A stretch of 38,179 nucleotides of DNA from an uncultured Veillonella sp. (GTDB taxonomy: Bacteria > Bacillota > Negativicutes > Veillonellales > Veillonellaceae): positions 1 to 38,179 of the forward strand of contig CAKPXN010000012.1 in the NCBI GenBank assembly GCA_934202095.1, read 5' to 3'. Made by a program: the position numbers and the translations under genes. Of the stretch, positions 1 to 8,051 are shown one piece after another; positions within the stretch are counted from its first letter, which is position 1, and every line of letters starts with the position of its first letter. A model generated the notes under the pieces. It was not told where the DNA came from. It did not search any database and worked only from the letters and a program-made list of their open reading frames with translations.

Positions 1-4
1 ACTA

Positions 5-670
5 TTATTTAGATTCTTTGCCTTCTACGAAGAGCATATCGTTGCGTTTTACATCTGTGTAAAGCAATGCATTACATACGGATGCTGCAATTGGGCTACC
101 ACCCTTGTTACCTTTTACAGTGATATAAGGAACTGGGGATACTTCCATCAAATAATCTTTAGATTCTGCAGCGCCAACAAAGCCTACAGGAATACCGATG
201 ATAAGAGCTGGTTTAATACCTTCTTCAAGAGCTAAACGCAATACTTCATACAATGCAGTTGGCGCATTGCCGATAGCAACGATTTGGCCTTCTAATTGTT
301 TGCCAAATGTGCGCATAGCGGCGATAGAACGTGTTACGCCCAATTCTTTAGCCATTTTAGCTACGTTTTCATCTTTGATTAAGCAATGTACTTCATTGCC
401 ACGAAGTTTAAGAGCCGGCTTAGAGATACCTGTGCGAACCATTTCTACGTCAGTGTAAATATCTGCACCATTATCTAATGCTTCGATACCTTTTTGAACA
501 GCGTCAGGGCTCATTTTTACGAGTTGAGCATATTCAACGTCACCAGATGCGTGAACTGTACGAGATACAACGCGTACTTCATCATCTGTTAACCCCAAAT
601 CCTTTACGTAGTCGTAAATGATCTCCATACTTTTATCTTCAATGGCTTTAGGATTTTTAACGTAATCCAT
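5..670 (-). CDS. cbiC: Precorrin-8X / cobalt-precorrin-8 methylmutase
   Basis: CbiC/CobH moves the C11 methyl group to C12 to give (hydrogeno)cobyrinate, the last ring-forming step before amidation. The 221-residue product covers the whole family length. It has the TVHASGD segment near residue 40 that holds the catalytic histidine, and the conserved region around SIAAMR. I choose ATG 670 because GGGAGG lies 7 nt upstream on the minus strand; the ATG at 703 lacks such a site and lies further inside cbiJ. The start still overlaps the 3' end of cbiJ by 14 bp, so it is the last gene of the operon visible here; more cob genes probably follow beyond the left edge. Confidence 0.95.
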   Translation of the reverse strand: MDYVKNPKAIEDKSMEIIYDYVKDLGLTDDEVRVVSRTVHASGDVEYAQLVKMSPDAVQKGIEALDNGADIYTDVEMVRTGISKPALKLRGNEVHCLIKDENVAKMAKELGVTRSIAAMRTFGKQLEGQIVAIGNAPTALYEVLRLALEEGIKPALIIGIPVGFVGAAESKDYLMEVSPVPYITVKGNKGGSPIAASVCNALLYTDVKRNDMLFVEGKESK

Positions 671-1445
671 TAGTGTCCTCCCATAATTTGAAAAATTCTT
701 CATTTGATGATACCACAGGGCATTCTAATGTTACCCGCGGACGATCGATAACAATAACGTGGATGCCAAGGTCGATGGCAGCCTGTAATTTCGTATCGGC
801 TCCACCTACAAGGCCAGAGTTTTTCATAACCACAACGCTCGCCTTTGTATCGTGGAACATAATACGGTTCATATCGTAAGAAAATGGACCTTGTACGGCA
901 ACGATACGTTTAGGGCTCACATTGAGGTCCTCCATCATTTGCAACACCTCAGCAGTTGGCAAAATGCGTGTCCACACTTCACAGTCTTGTAATGCTTCAG
1001 ACTTAGCAAAGATGTGCATCGTTTTACTACCAGTGGTCAAATACACATGGTTGTTGTTTTCCTTTGCTAATTTACCTGCTAAATTAGCTGCTTCTGTTTC
1101 ATCCACTACAATATGCAATTTATCATAGTCTGGCAATGGCACTTCTTTTCGTTCAAACCGAACAAAAGGAATGCCCACCGCCTTTGCTGCATCTTGAGCC
1201 GTAGCCGTCACAATAGCCGCATAAGGATGGCTTGCATCGATGAGTAGGCGCACATTGTGCTCTTTAATCAACTGTTGCATAGCCTCTTGATCGAGGCGCC
1301 CCGTATGAACCGTAATGCCTTGATGGGCCGCTAGTTCCGCCCCATATTGGCTTACGACAGTTACGAGAACCTCTTCACCAGTCCGTTCTTGGATATCTAC
1401 CGCTAAGGTGCGACCATCCAAGGTACCAGCGATGACCCAAATCAT
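657..1445 (-). CDS. cbiJ: Precorrin-6A / cobalt-precorrin-6A reductase
   Basis: CbiJ/CobK reduces the macrocycle of (cobalt-)precorrin-6A using a nicotinamide cofactor. The 262-residue protein begins with MIWVIAGTLDGR, the family's N-terminal dinucleotide-binding strand-loop, and carries the ASHPYA signature at about residues 71-76 (LLIDASHPYA). Its ATG overlaps the cbiH stop codon (ATGA), indicating translational coupling. It is ordinary in length and position between cbiH and cbiC. Confidence 0.93.
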   Translation of the reverse strand: MIWVIAGTLDGRTLAVDIQERTGEEVLVTVVSQYGAELAAHQGITVHTGRLDQEAMQQLIKEHNVRLLIDASHPYAAIVTATAQDAAKAVGIPFVRFERKEVPLPDYDKLHIVVDETEAANLAGKLAKENNNHVYLTTGSKTMHIFAKSEALQDCEVWTRILPTAEVLQMMEDLNVSPKRIVAVQGPFSYDMNRIMFHDTKASVVVMKNSGLVGGADTKLQAAIDLGIHVIVIDRPRVTLECPVVSSNEEFFKLWEDTNGLR

Positions 1446-2266
1446 AATTTGTACCCTCGAGGTGTAATCATGCGACCATTTTCAACATAAGTTTGGCTGT
1501 TACCGATGATAACAAGTGTTTGCATATCTACTTCTTCTTTTGTGAAGTTTTCTAGATCAGAAATGACCATATGTTGACCTGGACGGCCTGCTTTTTGCAC
1601 AATGCCTACAGGTGTTTTAGGGTCGCGGTATTTAAGAACGATTTCACGCACTTCATCTAAATGAGTGACGCGCTTTTTACTGCGTGGATTATACAAGGAA
1701 ATAACCATGTCCCCTTGTGCGCAGAGGTCAGCACGTTTTTTAATAAGATCCCAAGGTGTCATCAAATCGCTAAGGGAAATAACGGCAAAGTCATGCATTA
1801 AAGGTGCGCCCAATACAGAGGCTGCTACGTTTACAGCACTAAGACCTGGTACGATGTCCACGGAAGGGCGTTTATCTGCTGGTACTTTATTAGCAAGTTC
1901 TAGTACAAGGCCGGCCATGCCGTATACGCCGGAGTCACCGGAGGATACAACCACTACTTGATGACCTTCTACAGCCAAATCAACAGCTTGTTGGCAACGA
2001 TCCACTTCTTGCATCATCGCTGTACCTACCGTTTGTTTACCTGCGATAAGGTCTTTAATCAAATCAAGATATGTTAAATAACCTACTACACGATCCGCCG
2101 CTAAAATGGCTTCCCGTGCTTGCGGTGTCATAAATTCAGCGTCCCCAGGTCCAATGCCGATTACTTTGATGTTACCTGTGCAATGGCTACCGTTGTTTTG
2201 GGATACACCGTTTTGTGCTGTATTAATATTTGGTTCTTGGCCGCTAGTAATGCTGTTGTCTCGCAT
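1442..2266 (-). CDS. cbiH: Precorrin-3B / cobalt-factor III C17-methyltransferase
   Basis: SAM-dependent methylase that methylates C17 and drives ring contraction. Class III tetrapyrrole methylase motifs are visible: VIGIGPGDAEFMT, SSGDSGVYGMAG, VPGLSAVN and LYNPRSKKR. The frame is open to 2371, but the ATG at 2266 has AGGAG about 10 nt upstream and is the best-supported start, giving 274 residues. Even so it begins 106 bp before the cbiG stop at 2161, so the two coding regions overlap substantially. The extra N-terminal ~32 residues are rich in N, S, Q and T and precede the usual family start (IKVIGIGPGD). No ATG, GTG or TTG lies closer to the conserved domain. Confidence 0.93.
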   Translation of the reverse strand: MRDNSITSGQEPNINTAQNGVSQNNGSHCTGNIKVIGIGPGDAEFMTPQAREAILAADRVVGYLTYLDLIKDLIAGKQTVGTAMMQEVDRCQQAVDLAVEGHQVVVVSSGDSGVYGMAGLVLELANKVPADKRPSVDIVPGLSAVNVAASVLGAPLMHDFAVISLSDLMTPWDLIKKRADLCAQGDMVISLYNPRSKKRVTHLDEVREIVLKYRDPKTPVGIVQKAGRPGQHMVISDLENFTKEEVDMQTLVIIGNSQTYVENGRMITPRGYKL

Positions 2267-3282
2267 ACGTTTCCTACTCCTATTGTTCCTTTTACAAATG
2301 TGGATTCTTTTAAATCCTGTTCTTCTATAACGGGTGCTATCTCTTCTTGTGTGTAGAAATGGATAGACCACCCTAATTCGTTTACGGCCTCTAATAGACC
2401 GACTTCATCTTGTTTCACGATAACCGATGCAGCTGTGACGATGCTTTTTGGTGAAAGCTTATGCGCCTGCAGAGATTGTGTAATTGCATCGAGTATGAGT
2501 TCCTTCGGTGTATCTCGACGACAACCAATCCCCATCGTATACGTACGAGGGCGTAAGATAAGTTGCTCTGTATACTCAGGAATCATCTTATCAGTAATCA
2601 CAACACGACGAATGCCATCTGTCTCAGGTAATGTAAATACATCTACTAACTGAACAGTACCATGCGTACCAATATGTGTTGCTGCTGCATCTCGTAACCG
2701 CTCAGCATCAACTAATGTTTCATCGATGTAGTAGTTGACACTTTCACCAGCCACAACAGCAGAATTCACATCCACCAAGGTGTGAAAATCATCGACCAAT
2801 AGATGCTCGTGGCGCGCCAGCACGTCAGGCGCTGGCAATCCATTAACATCCGTCGCAGTTGTAATAACCGGGTCTGCATCGATGGCCAGCGAAATGGACT
2901 GCGTCCATTCGTTGGCACCCCCAAGGTGACCAGATAATAAACTGATGACATGATGACCTGCCTCATCCATTACGACGATGGCAGGATCCTTGGATTTATG
3001 CTCAATATACGGTGCAATCATACGCACTACGATACCGAGTGCCATAATGCATAACACTTGATCGTAATCCTTGAAAATCTGTCCTATATGATGTTTGAGA
3101 GAATCAAAATAGATAGCCTCACCACCGGAGGGACGGTTTTCCTTTTCATAACAGTCCGCATGAGGCGCTACTAAAGACTTGACGCGTTGCCCCAGCCTTG
3201 CACCGCGTTCAGAAACAGAAAGAATAGCAGTTCTATTCTTCTTTGCTTCTATCATAGGCGCATCAGATTCTAATTCTTTCAT
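2161..3282 (-). CDS. cbiG: Cobalt-precorrin-5A hydrolase
   Basis: CbiG opens the delta-lactone of cobalt-precorrin-5A, releasing acetaldehyde, in the anaerobic pathway. About residues 70-140 hold the family core (ALGIVVRMIAPY, then VMDEAGHHVISLLSGHLGGA), and the C-terminal domain starts near TMGIGCRRDTPKE. ATG 3282 is preferred over ATG 3318 because AAGGA sits 8 nt upstream and the start then lies just after the cbiF stop (3287) instead of inside cbiF. The product is 373 residues. Its last 106 bp are shared in another frame with the N-terminal extension of cbiH. Confidence 0.93.
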   Translation of the reverse strand: MKELESDAPMIEAKKNRTAILSVSERGARLGQRVKSLVAPHADCYEKENRPSGGEAIYFDSLKHHIGQIFKDYDQVLCIMALGIVVRMIAPYIEHKSKDPAIVVMDEAGHHVISLLSGHLGGANEWTQSISLAIDADPVITTATDVNGLPAPDVLARHEHLLVDDFHTLVDVNSAVVAGESVNYYIDETLVDAERLRDAAATHIGTHGTVQLVDVFTLPETDGIRRVVITDKMIPEYTEQLILRPRTYTMGIGCRRDTPKELILDAITQSLQAHKLSPKSIVTAASVIVKQDEVGLLEAVNELGWSIHFYTQEEIAPVIEEQDLKESTFVKGTIGVGNVCETTALLAAKNQILIQHKTVYPKTTVAIAQVTSK

Positions 3283-3286
3283 CACA

Positions 3287-4048
3287 CTAGTCCTTAGCAC
3301 TACGATACATATGGGCAAAGCCCTTATCGTAAAGCTTAGATAATTCGTATTCGCTATCTAGTACATGACTAACAACGATCATAGCTTGGCGTAATACGCC
3401 TTCTTCAGCCACGATATCCGCAATGGTTTCCAATGTACCGCGGATAATGCGTTGGTCTGGCCAGGAAGCTTTCACTACGATAGCTACAGGTGTTGTTTTA
3501 TCATAGCCACCTTCGATAAGTTCAGCTACTACCTTATCTAGCATTTGAACGCTAAGGAAGATACACATGGTCGCTTCATGAGCCGCCAACATGCGCAATT
3601 TTTCCTTTGGAGGCATTGGTGTACGGCCTTCCATGCGCGTAATGATTACGGTTTGAGATACATTTGGCAATGTGTACTCTTGTTTTAATGCTGCTGCAGT
3701 AGCAAGGAACGAACTTACGCCAGGCACCACTTCATAGGTAATGCCCATGCCAGCCAAAGCATCCATTTGTTCTTGAATGGCACCATAAATGGCTGGATCA
3801 CCAGTGTGCAAACGAACAACCTTTTTGCCATCTGCCACGGCAGCTTTCATAACAGCCAATACCTCATCAAGATTCATAGTGGCACTGTTATGAATTTCAC
3901 AACCTGGTTTACAAGCCTCTAGAATAGCAGGGTTTACCAAGGAACCGGCGTAGATGACAACGTCGGCCTCTTGCACTAAACGATAACCTTTTCGCGTAAT
4001 AAGCTCTGGATCCCCAGGGCCTGCGCCTACGATATGTACGTCAACCAT
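3287..4048 (-). CDS. cbiF: Cobalt-precorrin-4 C11-methyltransferase
   Basis: Class III SAM-dependent methylase (CbiF/CobM) acting on C11. Motifs in order: HIVGAGPGDPELIT near the N-terminus, YAGSLV, HTGDPAIYGA, and EVVPGVSSF. The ATG at 4048 has AGGAGAG upstream and gives 253 residues, typical of the family; the frame's earlier start at 4084 would lie inside cbiT and adds 12 residues unlike family members. The start follows the cbiT stop directly, consistent with coupling. Confidence 0.94.
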   Translation of the reverse strand: MVDVHIVGAGPGDPELITRKGYRLVQEADVVIYAGSLVNPAILEACKPGCEIHNSATMNLDEVLAVMKAAVADGKKVVRLHTGDPAIYGAIQEQMDALAGMGITYEVVPGVSSFLATAAALKQEYTLPNVSQTVIITRMEGRTPMPPKEKLRMLAAHEATMCIFLSVQMLDKVVAELIEGGYDKTTPVAIVVKASWPDQRIIRGTLETIADIVAEEGVLRQAMIVVSHVLDSEYELSKLYDKGFAHMYRSAKD

Positions 4049-4049
4049 A

Positions 4050-4637
4050 TTACTCTCCTTCTGCGATACGCGTTGCAGATACAATAAAAATTGGACTCAA
4101 TGGGTCCAACAAATGATATGGACCAGCCTTACGATAGCGACTAATGGACATTTGGTATCCTTCGTATGTAAAAGGACGACCTTTCAACTCTTTTAAAATG
4201 GTATAACCCGTTTCCATCGTCACCGCCGTTACAACAAGGCGACCGCCTACCTTTAACAACCGTTGTACTTCATCCATAATGCCCGTCATACCACCAGCGC
4301 TACCGCCGATAATAACCGCATCAAGCTCAGGTAACTCTTCCATACCTTCTGGAGCCTTGGATTTTATAACAGTCATATTATTTACATTGAATTTCTTCAT
4401 ATTTTCATGAATCAACTCAATGCCTTTATCAAAACGTTCGATAGCATATACATGACCTTTAGGTGCGGCTAAGGCTGCTTCGATAGAAATCGAACCTGTA
4501 CCAGCCCCCACATCAAGGACGATGCTATCTTCTTCGATGCGTGCCTCATTCATAACGGCTTTGCGAATCTCGCATTTCGTCATCGGCACGTCACCGCGTA
4601 TAAATTCCTCATCAGGAATTCCGAAAAAATGTCTCAT
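4050..4637 (-). CDS. cbiT: Cobalt-precorrin-6B (C15)-methyltransferase, decarboxylating
   Basis: CbiT methylates C15 and decarboxylates the C12 acetate side chain; with CbiE it equals the two halves of CobL. The 195-residue protein has a Rossmann-type methyltransferase fold with SAM motif I VLDVGAGTGSISIE at about residues 42-55 and the N-terminal FGIPDEEF region typical of CbiT. The ATG overlaps the cbiE stop as ATGA. cbiE and cbiT are separate genes here rather than fused. Confidence 0.94.
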   Translation of the reverse strand: MRHFFGIPDEEFIRGDVPMTKCEIRKAVMNEARIEEDSIVLDVGAGTGSISIEAALAAPKGHVYAIERFDKGIELIHENMKKFNVNNMTVIKSKAPEGMEELPELDAVIIGGSAGGMTGIMDEVQRLLKVGGRLVVTAVTMETGYTILKELKGRPFTYEGYQMSISRYRKAGPYHLLDPLSPIFIVSATRIAEGE

Positions 4638-5260
4638 CCTAGTACCACCATAACAGAATGTCCAAAGCCTTCGAGCTCCGTTAATACCTCTAGGGTAGAG
4701 TCTACGATTTTTTCATCATCGTAACTCAAACGTTCTAAGGCTGCTGCTCTCGTGTCTTTTGGCCATCCTGCATCTATTAAAATACGCGCAATATGCGCTG
4801 GATTATATTCAGGATCCGTTAAGAACCCCATCTTTTTCCCCGCTTCATATACGAGCTTTTCAGGCGCTGGTTGGCGTCCGTGAAAGCTCATTAAATCCGC
4901 ATCATGCCACACTTCATTAAGGCGTGCAAAGGCAAATGTCATGGAACTAATGCCCGGCACCACCTCGATATGTGTAGTAGGGAATTTCTTTCTTAAATAT
5001 GGCAACAAGCTATAATAGCCCGTATCGCCACTGACCATAACCACAACATCATGGTCGTGAAGTTCACGTTCAATTTGTTCGGATACCCAGCTTAGTTTTC
5101 CCGTTACAGGATATGTAATCTGACCGGGTTCTTGAAAATCCTCCAAGGAACGTTCGCTACCTACCAAAACGGTGGCGTGTTTAATTAAATTAAGACCTTT
5201 AGGCACCACATAATCAGGATTGCCTGGGCCAATGCCTACGATATACAAGGTATGTGCCAA
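4634..5260 (-). CDS. cbiE: Cobalt-precorrin-7 (C5)-methyltransferase
   Basis: CbiE methylates C5. The 208-residue protein has class III methylase motifs YIVGIGPGNPDYV at the N-terminus, SGDTGYYSLLPYL at about residues 80-92, and VVPGISS. The start codon is TTG at 5260, with GGAGAG about 8 nt upstream; no ATG precedes the conserved domain. It overlaps the 3' end of cbiD by 25 bp. Confidence 0.93.
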   Translation of the reverse strand: MAHTLYIVGIGPGNPDYVVPKGLNLIKHATVLVGSERSLEDFQEPGQITYPVTGKLSWVSEQIERELHDHDVVVMVSGDTGYYSLLPYLRKKFPTTHIEVVPGISSMTFAFARLNEVWHDADLMSFHGRQPAPEKLVYEAGKKMGFLTDPEYNPAHIARILIDAGWPKDTRAAALERLSYDDEKIVDSTLEVLTELEGFGHSVMVVLG

Positions 5261-6354
5261 TGTTCTAGCTCTCCTATCTCTTTTGCATGCTTATCCATAG
5301 CCAAAATCTCACCCTTTAAGGTGGTAATAATAATACCTACCTCAGCCTCATTGGCAATATATCGTTCACTGCGCATGGATGCACGATCTACTACACGTTG
5401 GTATACACCAGTTAGGCCTTCTCGCTCTAAGATAGGGAACGTAGATTCTGTAGTTTGGCAATTAAATAACTCTTCACAAACAGCTTGTGATGCACCTTCA
5501 AGGGCTGCATAGGCCACAATACTTTCCATGCGACCATCGCTCATGCGATTATGGGTATGGAAACTACCGCTGGCAAGCTTAATAAGCTTACCGATATGAC
5601 CGATAATCAAGATTCGTTTAAAGCCAATATGGACCGCTTGTTCAAGCATAAATCCAATAAAGTTGCTGGTTTCAGCCATTTGGTTCTTATGGATGCCTAG
5701 CACTTGCTCTGCCAAGTCTTGACCAATACGCCCTGGTACGAGAACCGCTGTTTCACAGCCATTGGCTTTCATCACCTTTAACTGAGGCACGAGGGAATTC
5801 TTAAACCCTTCTTCACTCATCGGCTTAACGATACCCGTCGTACCGATAATGGATATACCGCCTTCGATACCAAGCGTATGGTTCAACGTCTTCTTAGCCA
5901 GCACCTTACCATTAGGAACGCTTACGGTTACTGTCACACCTTGTCCCTGCGTACAAAACTCTTCAAATACAAGTTTCATCATCGCTCTAGGTCCCGGATT
6001 AATGGCAGGTTGTCCAGGCGGCATTGCAAGACCTGGTTTCGTAACCGTTCCGACACCAAAGCCAGCACGAAAACGTAGCTTGCCTGTATCATCAAGAGTT
6101 ACCGTCGTTTCCACATCATTACCATGAGTCACATCTGGATCATCACCGCCATCCTTCATGACAGTCGCCTTTGCCTCTGTTTCAGATATGATTTCTACAG
6201 ATTTAATAGGCACCTCAATGAATTGACCTTGCGGATTCTCGATGACAACCTTGTCCACAATATCATGATCTAAGAGGGCCAACAAACCTGCTTTCATGCC
6301 TGCCGTAGCACATGAACCGGTCGTATAACCGCCCTTCATGTCCTCTACTCTCAT
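5236..6354 (-). CDS. cbiD: Cobalt-precorrin-5B C1-methyltransferase
   Basis: CbiD methylates C1 in the anaerobic pathway and is diagnostic of it. The 372-residue protein opens with the signature GGYTTGSCATAG at about residues 8-19. The ATG at 6354 has a strong AGGAGGTG site. It is the first cob gene of the operon; the next upstream gene is the yajQ-like gene 70 bp away, with a hairpin in the gap. I saw no cobalamin riboswitch before it. Confidence 0.95.
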   Translation of the reverse strand: MRVEDMKGGYTTGSCATAGMKAGLLALLDHDIVDKVVIENPQGQFIEVPIKSVEIISETEAKATVMKDGGDDPDVTHGNDVETTVTLDDTGKLRFRAGFGVGTVTKPGLAMPPGQPAINPGPRAMMKLVFEEFCTQGQGVTVTVSVPNGKVLAKKTLNHTLGIEGGISIIGTTGIVKPMSEEGFKNSLVPQLKVMKANGCETAVLVPGRIGQDLAEQVLGIHKNQMAETSNFIGFMLEQAVHIGFKRILIIGHIGKLIKLASGSFHTHNRMSDGRMESIVAYAALEGASQAVCEELFNCQTTESTFPILEREGLTGVYQRVVDRASMRSERYIANEAEVGIIITTLKGEILAMDKHAKEIGELEHWHIPCIS

Positions 6355-6369
6355 AGCACCTCCTACACC

Positions 6370-6408
6370 GATAGGGTTAGCGATTCAATGAACCAGTCTA
6401 ACCCTATC
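6370..6408 (-). promoter_or_regulatory. Hairpin in the yajQ-cbiD gap
   Basis: Perfect 11-bp inverted repeat (GATAGGGTTAG / CTAACCCTATC) separated by 17 nt. On the minus strand it ends only a few bases before the cbiD ribosome binding site and has no T-run after it, so it does not look like a simple terminator. It may be an RNA processing or stability element; its role is unknown. Confidence 0.5.
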
Positions 6409-6424
6409 TCTTATGCTTATATTA

Positions 6425-6919
6425 TTAGGAACGGAAGTTAACGAATTGCAATTCAACCGGTACATCCAATTGTTTTAACATTTGGATAACCGCTTGCAAA
6501 TCATCTTTATCCTTGCCAGATACGCGCACTTGATCCTCTTGGATGGACGCTTGTACCTTAAGCTTCATATTTTTGATTGCCTTGACTACTTCTTTAGCAT
6601 TTTCTTTTGTAATGCCTTTTTTAATAGTAACCACTTGGCGTACAGTAGCACCAGCAGCAGGTTCTACCTTGCCAAAATCAAGGTTCTTAACAGCTACATT
6701 ACGCTTAACCATTTTACCTTTTAACACATCGATAATAGCGTTCAATTTATATTCGTCATCACCGATGATTTTAATTGTATCACCTTCAAGGCTAATTTCA
6801 GCTTTAGAACCGCGGAAATCATAACGCGTACCAATCTCTTTCTTCGCTTGGTTTACCGCATTATCTACCTCTTGCATATCCACTTCGGATACAACGTCAA
6901 AGGAACAATCTTTAGCCAT
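6425..6919 (-). CDS. yajQ: YajQ-family nucleotide-binding protein
   Basis: Small cytoplasmic protein of the YajQ (UPF0234) family; members bind nucleotides, and in some Proteobacteria act as cyclic-di-GMP-responsive regulators. The 164-residue product starts with [14 protein letters not shown] and ends with QFVNFR, both typical of the family, with the conserved TRYDFRGS stretch near residue 30. ATG 6919 has AGGAGG 7 nt upstream; the longer frame to 6961 has no support. It is just upstream of cbiD in the same direction, but a functional link is not shown. Confidence 0.9.
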   Translation of the reverse strand: MAKDCSFDVVSEVDMQEVDNAVNQAKKEIGTRYDFRGSKAEISLEGDTIKIIGDDEYKLNAIIDVLKGKMVKRNVAVKNLDFGKVEPAAGATVRQVVTIKKGITKENAKEVVKAIKNMKLKVQASIQEDQVRVSGKDKDDLQAVIQMLKQLDVPVELQFVNFRS

Positions 6920-7131
6920 TATATACCTCCTACACCTGACCCTGTTGGGCATAAGGGTCATGCATTATATTTATCATCATCCACGTATTCATTGAATAGA
7001 ATACATCTATATAATTATATCGTAAATTATCAATATTTACTAGGAATTCAAATAATTAGATTATAATGATTTTTCATTAATCTAATAACAATAATTATCT
7101 TCCTATTTTTATCTTTACATAATCAATTAAA

Positions 7132-7173
7132 ATACCCAATAGCAATATTTTAAGATCTATCACTATTGGGTAT
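7132..7173 (-). terminator. Terminator of the 7190-7906 gene
   Basis: Inverted repeat ATACCCAATAG / CTATTGGGTAT with a 20-nt loop, directly after the gene's stop and followed on the minus strand by TTTTAATT. The rest of the 6920-7189 gap is AT-rich and shows no other feature to me. Confidence 0.7.
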
Positions 7174-7189
7174 CAATACTACTTATATT

Positions 7190-7906
7190 TTATTTAACCG
7201 GCAAAACAATATTTTGACCAGTAGGTTTACTTGGATTCATAGCATTAGGCAAATCTTCTACAGTTGTATTTAAATCTGTATCAGTAGATACAACAGCTAC
7301 AAATTTTTGGCCTGGTTCATAGTAAATATTCGTCCCTTTCATGAACAAGCCGCCAACTAAACTTACAGCAGCAGCAACGGCAACTGCTCCATTATCAGAA
7401 TGGCCCTTACCTTTAACTTCTGCAGTTAATGGAACGTTTACACCATTTATAGTTTTAATGCTATCAATTTTAAACTCTAAACGACCTTTTCGTCCAAGCA
7501 TACCATTTTTTCTTGCTTTTGTAATTGTACCTAAAACCTCTTGGTTTGCTGGAATAACAACCACATCATTGATTAGTAAATTTTCTATAGTCTTTAATCT
7601 AAAGGTATTTCCTTCTTTGCTTTTCTTTGAACTAATTGGATCTATTAATTCTAAATTAATATTTGTATCTTTAGGAATATACGCATGTCCAGCAACAACA
7701 GATGATGCTTTTACAGTTGCTGTAGTTTCACCATTCTTTAACAACTGAATACGATTAACTCCAGATGGTAATTCTGTCTTAACTACAGATTCTTGCGTCG
7801 CACTTGGTGCACTTGTATCTTCTGCTGAAGCAGTCAGTGGTAATGCACAAGAAACACTAAGACAACCTACAACCAATAGTTTTAATAATGCTTTAGATGT
7901 TTTCAT
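7190..7906 (-). CDS. Secreted protein of unknown function
   Basis: No family recognised. The 238-residue product has a clear Sec signal peptide (MKTSKALLKLL, hydrophobic stretch, cleavage probably after LTASA near residue 29). The mature part has a beta-rich core at about residues 70-170: PKDTNINLELIDPISSK, then VVIPANQEVLGTITKA and GKLEF-like RLEFKID. That core is followed by an Ala/Val-Gly rich hydrophobic stretch (AVAVAAAVSLVGGLF). It could be a periplasmic or outer-membrane-associated beta protein. The start at 7906 has GGAGG 7 nt upstream. It has its own terminator and is likely monocistronic. Confidence 0.8.
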   Translation of the reverse strand: MKTSKALLKLLVVGCLSVSCALPLTASAEDTSAPSATQESVVKTELPSGVNRIQLLKNGETTATVKASSVVAGHAYIPKDTNINLELIDPISSKKSKEGNTFRLKTIENLLINDVVVIPANQEVLGTITKARKNGMLGRKGRLEFKIDSIKTINGVNVPLTAEVKGKGHSDNGAVAVAAAVSLVGGLFMKGTNIYYEPGQKFVAVVSTDTDLNTTVEDLPNAMNPSKPTGQNIVLPVK

Positions 7907-8051
7907 ATATTCCTCCAAAAGCAAATACATTCACAAGCCAATTTATGACTACAGTATAACATACTATGAAAAATTAATGAATTCCTCATTTATTTTTAAG
8001 CAACATACTATACTAAGATAATAAATACACAAACATTTGTAATAATACGCT

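Noticed and set aside
2766..2966. Alternative minus-strand ORF within cbiG
   Set aside because: Out-of-frame shadow of cbiG with no start signal.
6355..6424. Cobalamin riboswitch before cbiD
   Set aside because: The gap is only 70 bp and holds a simple hairpin; the B12-box and the large multi-helix structure are absent.
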